From the NCBI GenBank assembly GCA_934615145.1, contig CAKTTM010000008.1, positions 1 to 17,352 of the forward strand: 17,352 bases of DNA, written 5' to 3'. The position numbers were made by a program, and so were the translations under genes. Below, piece after piece: positions 8,423 to 14,959 of the stretch (positions within the stretch are counted from its first letter, which is position 1; each line of letters begins with the position of its first letter). The DNA is from an uncultured Clostridia bacterium. Its GTDB lineage: Bacteria > Bacillota > Clostridia > Christensenellales > Aristaeellaceae. A model generated the notes under the pieces. The model saw only the letters and a list, made by a program, of their open reading frames with translations. It searched no databases and was not told where the DNA came from.

Positions 8423-9441
8423 CAGGCTTTCCCGAAGGGGCAGATGGGATAGTGGCAGACCTCGCACTTGAGGCAGAGCCCCCCATGCCCCAGCGCCGCG
8501 ATCTGCCGCTTGGTGACGGGCACCGCAGCCGCCACATAGGGCAGCAGGATATCAAAGATGGTGGCCTTGGCGTACATCACGCAGCCGGGCAGCCCCATCA
8601 CCGGCGTGCCCTCTGGGTAATAGCCCAGCAGGAGCATGGCGCCGGGCAGGGTGGGCGCGCCATAGCTGATGATATTGGCACCGCTTTGCCGGATGGCGCC
8701 GGGCGTGCGGTCATCAGGGTCGACACTCATGCCGCCGGTGCAGACGATCATGTCCACCTTCATCTGGCGCGCGTGGGCGATGGCCGCCACAATCTCCTCC
8801 GGGTCATCCGAGCAGGTGGCGTGGTGGATGACGCTGATGCCAAAGGCCTTGAGCTTGTCGATCACCACCGGGCTAAACTTGTCTTCGATCAGCCCACTGG
8901 CCACCTCGCTGCCGGTGACAATCAGCGAGGCGGTCTTGAGCGCGAAGGGTATCAGGCGCATCAACGGCTTCTCGCCCGCGGCCTGCTCGGCGCGCGCCAG
9001 CTTGTCCTCATGGATCACCAGGGGGATGACGCGCATACCGGCCAGCTTGTCCCCTGTTCTCACCGCGCCGCTGTGGCGGGTGGCGATCATGGTCTCGTCG
9101 CAGAGGTTGACGGCCAGCAGGCACTCAGTATCCACCTCAAAGAGGCCATCCACCTGGGCGCTTAGCTCTATCTTGCCTTCTTTGGCTTCACTTGGCTGCA
9201 TGTGCGGCCCCTGGCAGAGCGCCAGCAGCCGCAGCGCCGCCTCATCCTCATGCAGCATGCCCGGCTGCGACTCAAAGACATAGAGCCGCTCCTTGCCCAT
9301 GCTCAGCAGCACGGGGATGTCCTCCGCATTGACCACATGGCCCTTGCGAAAGCGGGCGTCCTTGACGACGCCCGGTATGATCTGCGTCATGTCATGGCAC
9401 AGCACATGGCCTATCGCGTCAACTGTATTGATCAGCCTCAT
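8422..9441 (-). CDS. MoeA/Mog-related molybdopterin-binding protein with C-terminal cysteine cluster
   Basis: This 339-residue protein is the first gene of the molybdenum operon. Residues about 171-310 are a Mog/MoaB-type molybdopterin-binding fold (VTGSEV at 175-180, CTGGMSVDPDD at 234-244, GLPGC at 283-287). The N-terminal 170 residues resemble a reduced MoeA front half; the MoeA DGYAL motif is absent. The last 20 residues form a cysteine-rich tail, with Cys323, Cys326, Cys329 and Cys334 in the pattern CxxCxxCxxxxC, which could bind zinc or an Fe-S cluster. It is a Clostridia-type paralogue of MoeA whose exact role is not established. It may act on a variant cofactor or as a cofactor chaperone. 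The ATG follows GAGG with six intervening bases, and the stop overlaps the moeA start. Confidence 0.8.
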   Translation of the reverse strand: MRLINTVDAIGHVLCHDMTQIIPGVVKDARFRKGHVVNAEDIPVLLSMGKERLYVFESQPGMLHEDEAALRLLALCQGPHMQPSEAKEGKIELSAQVDGLFEVDTECLLAVNLCDETMIATRHSGAVRTGDKLAGMRVIPLVIHEDKLARAEQAAGEKPLMRLIPFALKTASLIVTGSEVASGLIEDKFSPVVIDKLKAFGISVIHHATCSDDPEEIVAAIAHARQMKVDMIVCTGGMSVDPDDRTPGAIRQSGANIISYGAPTLPGAMLLLGYYPEGTPVMGLPGCVMYAKATIFDILLPYVAAAVPVTKRQIAALGHGGLCLKCEVCHYPICPFGKA

Positions 9442-9478
9442 ATGACCTCAATCCCTCACTATACCGTCCTGCCCCCGC

Positions 9479-9540
9479 TCACAAAAAACAAGGGACGCCG
9501 GGCATCCGCAGCCCTGCCCAATCGGCGCGAGTATGCAAGC
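9479..9540 (-). promoter_or_regulatory. 5' leader with hairpin and U-run: candidate attenuator or riboswitch of the molybdenum operon
   Basis: The leader runs from the predicted start near 9540 to the ATG at 9441 (about 99 bases). In the transcript, GCGCC (9528-9524) can pair with GGCGU (9499-9495), and GGGCA (9519-9515) with UGCCC (9504-9500), making a strong two-part stem. A second, incompatible fold pairs AGGG with CCCU (9494-9491), directly before UGUUUUUU (to 9483). That fold looks like an intrinsic terminator. Two exclusive folds, one abutting a U-run, are the hallmark of a transcriptional switch. The ligand would be guessed as Mo cofactor or molybdate. No match to the known Moco riboswitch consensus was checked. 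Confidence 0.4.
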
Positions 9541-9546
9541 AAGACC

Positions 9547-9574
9547 ATTATAAGGGATATGTGGTGTTTGTCAA
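9547..9574 (-). promoter_or_regulatory. Consensus promoter of the molybdenum operon
   Basis: Read on the minus strand, TTGACA (9574-9569) and TATAAT (9552-9547) match the sigma70/SigA consensus perfectly and are separated by 16 bases. The predicted start is near 9540. No ModE-like palindrome was recognised overlapping it, so control, if any, may act on the leader RNA instead. Confidence 0.85.
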
Positions 9575-9615
9575 GAATTTCCCGTAAATCTACAATTTGT
9601 TATCCTATGCTTGCC

Positions 9616-10575
9616 TTAGCACTCCGGCAGGCCTTCGGGCAGCGGCGGGCGCTGGGCCTGCAGGGCGGAGACCACGGCCTCCAGCTGCGCCAATGAGCTA
9701 AAGGCCACGATGGGCACCGCGGCAAAAGGCCTGTCCCAGAACCAGCGGATAGCCAGCTCGCCCGGGTCGCATTGATTGGCGTCGCAGTAATCGCGCACCA
9801 GCGCCAGGATCGCTTCGTTCTCCGGGTTCTGATACAGATCATTGAGCGCGCTGGCGCGGGTGTCCTGATGGTAGCGCTTGCTGAAGTAGCCCTTGGCCTG
9901 CGAGGTGTAGGCCATCAGCGCCATGCCGCTGCGCACATGGAAGTCATAATACTCAGGCGTCAGCGCCTCCAGCGTCTTGTCGGCTACATTTTGCACATTC
10001 AGGCGTGCCAGGCTCCACTGTATCTGGTTGACCTGAAAGCCGGCCACGCCCTTGCGCTTCGCATAGTCGAGGGCCTGCTGCGCACGCTCCAACTGCCAGT
10101 TGGAGAAGCCATAGTGGTCGATCAGCCCGCGGGCGCGCTGCTCCTCCAGCAGGTCAATCAATTCGCCAACGGGCACGGAGACATCATCGCGGTGCAGGAA
10201 GTACAGGTCGATCTTGTCCACCTGCAGGTTGTCCAGGCTGCCCTGCAAATCAGTCAAAATGCTCTCGTGATCCAGCCTTGCGGCATCCATGTTGTCAATG
10301 GGCGGGTGCGAGCCCTTGGTGCTCAGCACGATGCTGTCACGGTTGCCCCGCGCCTTGAGATAGCGGCCGATCAGCTTCTCACTGCGGCACCTCTCACCCG
10401 GTTCCCAGTCGTTATAGATATGCGCGGTGTCAATAAAGTTGCCGCCCATGGCCAGGTAGCGGTCCATCTGCTCAAAGGCCGCCTTGTCCTCCGTGGGCGG
10501 CAGGCCATAGCTGCCGGTGCCCAGGCTGATGGGGCTGACCTGCAGGCCGGTGGCCCCCAGTGTGATGCGTTTCAT
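9616..10575 (-). CDS. Aldo/keto reductase
   Basis: This is a 319-residue NADPH-dependent (alpha/beta)8-barrel oxidoreductase. The catalytic tetrad is recognisable: Asp49 in NFIDTAHIYND, Tyr54, Lys87 in LSTKGSHP, and His128 in YFLHRDD. The FLHRDD version of the His motif and YGFSNWQ (about 155-161) place it with YajO-like/L-glyceraldehyde-3-phosphate reductase-type enzymes. The substrate cannot be read from sequence. GGAGGAG lies just before the ATG. It is the last gene of the six-gene minus-strand run, 29 bases after the VOC gene. No clear terminator follows it, so some read-through into the molybdenum operon is possible. Confidence 0.88.
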   Translation of the reverse strand: MKRITLGATGLQVSPISLGTGSYGLPPTEDKAAFEQMDRYLAMGGNFIDTAHIYNDWEPGERCRSEKLIGRYLKARGNRDSIVLSTKGSHPPIDNMDAARLDHESILTDLQGSLDNLQVDKIDLYFLHRDDVSVPVGELIDLLEEQRARGLIDHYGFSNWQLERAQQALDYAKRKGVAGFQVNQIQWSLARLNVQNVADKTLEALTPEYYDFHVRSGMALMAYTSQAKGYFSKRYHQDTRASALNDLYQNPENEAILALVRDYCDANQCDPGELAIRWFWDRPFAAVPIVAFSSLAQLEAVVSALQAQRPPLPEGLPEC

Positions 10576-10604
10576 ATGCTCCTCCTTCGTTTTGCTGGCT
10601 GTGT

Positions 10605-10967
10605 TTATCTGTGTGATGACCCGTCGCGCTCAAACTCCTGATAAAAGCTCAGGCCATTGCCGTCGGGGTCGCGGAAGTCAAAGTACTCCAGGATGCCGGG
10701 CACCTCGCTGATGGGCTCGATGACAAAGCCGGCCTCACTCAAGCGCTTGTGCAGCTTGTGCAGATCGCGCACCCCCACGCGCACCGCGCTGTCGCCGGCG
10801 ATGCCCTGGTGCTGATACAGCTGCAGCCAGGCCGGGCCCAGCTCAAGCTCCACCACGCCGGGAACAGGCTCTATCATGGGCGGATACTCAAACAACTGCC
10901 TGTACCAGGCCTTGGCCTTCTCCAGATCCCTGACCGGCAGGGCAATGGTCACACTGATGATTGTCAT
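10605..10967 (-). CDS. VOC/glyoxalase superfamily protein
   Basis: This is a 120-residue vicinal-oxygen-chelate fold protein. It begins with SVTIALPVRDLEKAKAWYRQ and ends with the classic FRDPDGNGLSFYQEF pattern of glyoxalase/bleomycin-resistance proteins. The usual first metal ligand (His or Gln in the first strand) is not evident, so it may not be a metalloenzyme. The start at 10967 is chosen because GGAGGA lies seven bases upstream. Longer in-frame readings run into the membrane-protein gene. Its position next to an aldo/keto reductase hints at handling of reactive aldehydes such as methylglyoxal, but this is inference. Confidence 0.82.
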   Translation of the reverse strand: MTIISVTIALPVRDLEKAKAWYRQLFEYPPMIEPVPGVVELELGPAWLQLYQHQGIAGDSAVRVGVRDLHKLHKRLSEAGFVIEPISEVPGILEYFDFRDPDGNGLSFYQEFERDGSSHR

Positions 10968-11028
10968 GCTGATGTCCTCCATATTGGTCTTGCTCAGGCC
11001 AGCGGGCAGGCGATGATGCCCCGGCCAC

Positions 11029-12357
11029 CTAAGACGCTTGGCCTTTTGCCGACTGCCAACGCTGGCGCATGGGCTCCAGCACGGCGGTGAGCAGGCCCGC
11101 GACCAGCCCGCCGGCAAAGCCATTGTTGTACAGGTTGACCCCCGCGTGCAGGAAGCCGCTGTTGTGGGCGATGGCCGCGTGCAGTATGCCCGCCGTAAGC
11201 CCGGCCAACGGGCCATAGCTGCCTGCGATGGGCGCAAGCGTGGTGGAAAAGATGACCGCGATCATGGCGTGGGTGGCCTGCACTTCATGCACGCTCAGCG
11301 TGGTCGCCAGCAGCGCGCCTAGCATGACGGGCAGCATGTTGCGCGGGTGCTTGCCAAAGGCGGCAAAGCCAGTGATCGTCAGCACCGAGCCCAGCACCGG
11401 GCCATTGAGCGGCGCGCCCGCCAGCATCACCACCGCCAAGGACAAGAGCGAGCTAAGCCCGCCGTTGATCAGGTACAGCGCCAGGCCAAAACGCTTGATG
11501 AAGTCGCTCTCCGGCCCCAGGCGCCCCGGCGCCTTGAGCAGCGCGCCATAGCCCTTGAAGCTGTTGCCATTCAGCCGCCAGCCAAGACCAGTCAGCAGCA
11601 GAAAGAACAGGGCAAAGCTCAGTGCCATCACCGGCCCGCCGCCGGGGTGCAGAAAGCTGGCCGAGGGGATGTTTAGCCCAAAGAGCCGCAGCACATTGAC
11701 CAGCAGCATGGCCGTCAGGCCCGCCGCAAAGCCGCTGTTGTACAGGTTATGCCCCTGGTGAAAGGGCAGCGCGCGCTTGGCGATGGGCACCATCAGGAAA
11801 CCGCCCAACAGCCCCAGAACAAGCGCCAGCGGGATGCCGATCAAGGGCTCAAACCCCAGCGAAAAGGCCACCGAGCTTGTCAGCGGCGCCAAAGCGGTGG
11901 CAAACAGCGCAGGCACCGCCGAGGCGGCCAAGCCAGCTCCCATCAGCCGCGCGTAGGCCAGCACGCCCAATGCCGGCGGCAAGGCGTTGAGCGGGTTCTT
12001 GCCAAAGAAGGAGAAGCCAGTCACGATCATGACGGCGGCCAGCGCTGTGCCGGTGATCTCCGCCTTCAGCCGCCACAGCAGCGCCAGCGACAGCAGCATC
12101 ATCAGGCCCGCGTTCCAGAAGGCGGCGCCCACGCCGCCGATTGCCTTGCCATCGGTCAGCAGCATGCCTGGGGAGAGCAGGATGCGTCCCCAGCCCGCCC
12201 AAAGCGCGGACAACGGCTGCATCAAGAGCCCTGCCACCATCAGCGCCAAGCCAAAGACCATCAGCCCTAGGACGATGACCCGCCGCTGATCTGCCGGCTG
12301 CGGCACCTCTGGGGCCTGGCCCATCGGGCCCAGGCTGCGAGATCCTGCTCTGCGCAT
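11029..12357 (-). CDS. Multi-pass membrane protein, DUF1576-like, with internal duplication
   Basis: This is a 442-residue integral membrane protein of unknown function that I place in the DUF1576 family. A short polar N terminus (1-26) precedes about ten hydrophobic segments. The protein is built of two related halves. TGFSFFGKNPLNALPPALG (113-131) reappears as TGFAAFGKHPRNMLPVMLG (329-347). TALAPL (154-159) reappears as TTLAPI (372-377). HNLYNSGFAAGL (203-214) reappears as VNLYNNGFAGGL (407-418). Such two-repeat architecture is typical of channels and transporters. The ATG at 12357 has GGAGGA seven bases upstream and lies 25 bases after gnd. Upstream readings only overlap gnd. The neighbouring gnd and sugar kinase suggest, without proving, that the substrate is a sugar acid. 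Confidence 0.78.
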   Translation of the reverse strand: MRRAGSRSLGPMGQAPEVPQPADQRRVIVLGLMVFGLALMVAGLLMQPLSALWAGWGRILLSPGMLLTDGKAIGGVGAAFWNAGLMMLLSLALLWRLKAEITGTALAAVMIVTGFSFFGKNPLNALPPALGVLAYARLMGAGLAASAVPALFATALAPLTSSVAFSLGFEPLIGIPLALVLGLLGGFLMVPIAKRALPFHQGHNLYNSGFAAGLTAMLLVNVLRLFGLNIPSASFLHPGGGPVMALSFALFFLLLTGLGWRLNGNSFKGYGALLKAPGRLGPESDFIKRFGLALYLINGGLSSLLSLAVVMLAGAPLNGPVLGSVLTITGFAAFGKHPRNMLPVMLGALLATTLSVHEVQATHAMIAVIFSTTLAPIAGSYGPLAGLTAGILHAAIAHNSGFLHAGVNLYNNGFAGGLVAGLLTAVLEPMRQRWQSAKGQAS

Positions 12358-12382
12358 GGATCTGTCCTCCCCGGCCCTGCCC

Positions 12383-13831
12383 TTAGGCGTTATAGGTGCC
12401 AGAGGCGGTGTCTCCCCCCTCGCCCGTCCAATTGGTATGGAAGAACTGCCCCCGCGGCCTGTCCACCCGCTCGTAGGTGTGCGCGCCAAAGTAGTCGCGC
12501 TGCGCCTGCAGCAGGTTGGCGCCGCCGCGCTGGGCGCGCAGGCCATCGTAATAGCTTAGCGCGCTGGTCATTGCCGGCAGCGGGATGCCCTGCTGCAGCG
12601 CCGTGGACGCAACAGCCCGCCAGCCGCTCAGGGCGCTTGCGATCTCCTGGTTAAAGTATGGCGCCAGCAGCAGGTTGTCCAGCTGCGGGTCCTTGTCATA
12701 GGCCTCCTTGATCTTGCCCAGGAAGGCGCTGCGGATGATGCAGCCGCCGCGCCACATCATGGCGATACCGCCAAAGTTGAGGTGCCAACCATAGCTCTCG
12801 GCCGCGGCGGCCATCAGCAGATAGCCCTGGGCGTAGGAGATGATCTTGCTGGCGTAGAGCGCCTGGCGTATCTGCTCAAGGAAGGCCTCGCGCTCACCCG
12901 TGAACTGCGGCGCCTGGCCCAGCAGCTGCCCGGAGGCCTTGACGCGGCTGTCCTTATCGCTTGACAGATAGCGGGCAAAGACCGCCTCTGAGATCAGCGT
13001 CAGTGCGACGCCCTCTTCCAGCGCATTGGTGGCCGTCCACTTGCCGGTGCCCTTCTGGCCGGCGGTGTCGAGTATCTTGTCGATCAGCGGGCTGCCGTCC
13101 TCATCCTTCATGGCCAGTATGTCGGCAGTGATCTCGATCAAATAGCTGTCCAGCACGCCCTTGTTCCACTGGGCGAAGACCTGGGCCATCTCGTCTGGCT
13201 GCATGTGCAGCAGATCGCGCATCAGCAGATAGGCTTCGGCGATCAACTGCATGTCGCCATACTCGATGCCATTGTGCACCATCTTGACAAAGTGGCCGGC
13301 GCCGCCCTCGCCCACCCAGTCGCAGCAGGGCTGGCCGTCCACCTGGGCGGCGATGGCTTGCAGGATAGGCCGCACCATCGGCCAGGCCGCAGGCGAGCCG
13401 CCGGGCATGATGCTGGGCCCCTTAAGTGCGCCCTCCTCGCCGCCGGAGACGCCGGTGCCGATGTAGTACAGGCCCTTGCCCTCCACATACTGCACGCGCC
13501 TGGCGGTGTCGGGGAAATGGCTGTTGCCGCCGTCGATGATTAGGTCGCCCTCATCCAGCAAGGGCAGCAGCTGCTCAATATAGTCATCCACCGGCTGTCC
13601 GGCCTTGACCATCAGCATCACCTTGCGCGGCGTCTCAAGGGCGGCGACCAATTCCTCAAGCGAATAGGTGCCGATGATGTTCTTGCCCTTGGCCCGCCCC
13701 TGCACAAAATCCTTGACCCTGCTGGTCGTGCGGTTGAAGACCGCCACGGTGAAGCCCTTGCTCTCCATGTTCATGACGAGGTTTTCGCCCATCACGGCCA
13801 AGCCGATGACGGCAATATCCGCCTTTTTCAT
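12383..13831 (-). CDS. gnd: 6-phosphogluconate dehydrogenase (decarboxylating)
   Basis: This 482-residue cytosolic enzyme oxidatively decarboxylates 6-phosphogluconate to ribulose 5-phosphate. The N-terminal Rossmann fold carries GLAVMGENLVMN (10-21) and NRT (33-35), the latter favouring NADP+. The catalytic region is visible as GVSGGEEGALKGPSIMPGG, and the active-site helix as FVKMVHNGIEYGDMQ. The C-terminal tail with YYDGLRAQR and LLQAQRDYFGAHTY completes a full-length bacterial Gnd. GAGG precedes the ATG. It lies 16 bases after the sugar kinase gene and 25 before the DUF1576-type gene. No glucose-6-phosphate dehydrogenase is in the window. Confidence 0.96.
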   Translation of the reverse strand: MKKADIAVIGLAVMGENLVMNMESKGFTVAVFNRTTSRVKDFVQGRAKGKNIIGTYSLEELVAALETPRKVMLMVKAGQPVDDYIEQLLPLLDEGDLIIDGGNSHFPDTARRVQYVEGKGLYYIGTGVSGGEEGALKGPSIMPGGSPAAWPMVRPILQAIAAQVDGQPCCDWVGEGGAGHFVKMVHNGIEYGDMQLIAEAYLLMRDLLHMQPDEMAQVFAQWNKGVLDSYLIEITADILAMKDEDGSPLIDKILDTAGQKGTGKWTATNALEEGVALTLISEAVFARYLSSDKDSRVKASGQLLGQAPQFTGEREAFLEQIRQALYASKIISYAQGYLLMAAAAESYGWHLNFGGIAMMWRGGCIIRSAFLGKIKEAYDKDPQLDNLLLAPYFNQEIASALSGWRAVASTALQQGIPLPAMTSALSYYDGLRAQRGGANLLQAQRDYFGAHTYERVDRPRGQFFHTNWTGEGGDTASGTYNA

Positions 13832-13847
13832 TGTTTTCTACCTCTTC

Positions 13848-14900
13848 TTAGCGCTGCACGCGCGCATTGCCTTTCCAAATATTGAGTACCTGTGCCTCAT
13901 CGGCAGGCGTGGCATAGTCCTCCAGCATCGTCACAGCCAGCGCCCCGCAGGCCCAGGCGAATTGCAGACACTTCTCCCCCGCCCAGCCCTTGAGCAGCGC
14001 GTAGAGCAGCCCGCCTACAAAGCCATCCCCGCCGCCGATGCGGTCAAGCACCTCGATCTCGCGCGGCGGCGCCACATGCCAGGCGCCATCCCGCCACAGC
14101 AAAGCGCCCCACAGATGACGGCCCGCGCTGATCACCTCGCGCAGCGTGGTGGCAAAGACGCGCGCCTGTGGGTAGGCCTGCCTGGCACGCTCAATCATAC
14201 CCTGAAATGCCTCTGTCTGATCCGCCAAATCGCCGCCACCGGCCTCAGGCCCCTGAATGCCAAGCGCCAACTGATAGTCCTCTTCGTTGCCGATGAGGAT
14301 ATCCGCGCACAGGGCAATCTGGTGGAAGGCCTCCCGCAGCTCAATTTCCCGGCCTTCCCAAAACGAGGCGCGGTGATTTAGGTCAAAGCTGACCAGGCAG
14401 CCTGCTGCCCTGGCGCGCTGGGCCAGCGTGACGCAGAGCCCGGCAGTCTCCTGTGACAGCGCCGCAAACAGCCCGGAGATATGTATCATCCGCGCGCCGT
14501 CTATGGCAAATATGCGCTCCAGGTCAAAGTGCTCTGCCCTCAGCTCCCGCCCCGCCTCGCCCGCGCGGTCATTGTGCACACGGGGGCCGCGAGCGCCAAA
14601 GCCGGAATCGGCGATGTTGAACTGATGCCGCAGGCCCCAGGGCCCGCCCTGGGGCAGCTCAGGCCCCTCAAAGGCGATCAGCCGGCGGCCCAGCTCACGC
14701 TTGATAAAGTCCGATATCGGGCTGCCGGCCACAAAGGCTGTCAGCACCTTGGTCTTGAGCCCCAGCGAGGCCGAAATGTTGAGCACATTGCTCTCGGCGC
14801 TGGTGGCCTGCATCTGGTATAGATGGCTGATGCCCACCGGCTGCCGGTCCAGCGGCGTCAGGCGTGTGCCCATGCTGGTACAGGTGATCAGATCATACAT
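13848..14900 (-). CDS. PfkB-family sugar kinase, 2-dehydro-3-deoxygluconokinase-like
   Basis: This is a 350-residue ribokinase-fold kinase. The anion-hole/catalytic-base motif reads GGGD (289-292, Asp292) where most family members have GAGD. DLNHR (173-177) and NEEDYQ (205-210) are the sugar- and nucleotide-side motifs typical of 2-keto-3-deoxygluconate kinases, and residues 30-60 match the KDG-kinase N-terminal strand region. The likely reaction is ATP-dependent phosphorylation of 2-keto-3-deoxygluconate (or a related ketose acid) in the cytosol. Its pairing with gnd fits sugar-acid use, although no KDPG aldolase is seen here. GAGGAG lies about seven bases before the ATG. Substrate remains a family-level inference. 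Confidence 0.83.
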   Translation of the reverse strand: MYDLITCTSMGTRLTPLDRQPVGISHLYQMQATSAESNVLNISASLGLKTKVLTAFVAGSPISDFIKRELGRRLIAFEGPELPQGGPWGLRHQFNIADSGFGARGPRVHNDRAGEAGRELRAEHFDLERIFAIDGARMIHISGLFAALSQETAGLCVTLAQRARAAGCLVSFDLNHRASFWEGREIELREAFHQIALCADILIGNEEDYQLALGIQGPEAGGGDLADQTEAFQGMIERARQAYPQARVFATTLREVISAGRHLWGALLWRDGAWHVAPPREIEVLDRIGGGDGFVGGLLYALLKGWAGEKCLQFAWACGALAVTMLEDYATPADEAQVLNIWKGNARVQR

Positions 14901-14938
14901 GGCGCGGCTCCTCTGTCATGCATTTATCGCTCATTTAA

Positions 14939-14959
14939 ACACAGGCAATTTGCCAGTGT
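14939..14959 (-). terminator. Imperfect hairpin between the SixA-CHAD gene and the sugar kinase gene
   Basis: In the 57-base gap, ACAC and GTGT enclose GGCAA and TTGCC with one T-T mismatch, and the transcript continues with UUUAAAU. It could be a weak or partial terminator that lowers expression of the downstream genes, or a 3' stabilising structure. The stem begins at the SixA-CHAD stop codon. The loop is short and the U-run poor, so the call is tentative. Confidence 0.35.

Noticed and set aside
9479..9505. Eight-codon reading frame (ATG to TGA) in the molybdenum operon leader, a possible leader peptide
   Set aside because: It is very short, has only a weak ribosome binding site and no run of informative codons. 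It is more likely incidental to the hairpin sequence.
10968..11028. GGCC-rich imperfect hairpin between the DUF1576-type gene and the VOC gene as a terminator
   Set aside because: The stem is interrupted and no U-run follows. It may only be local mRNA structure.
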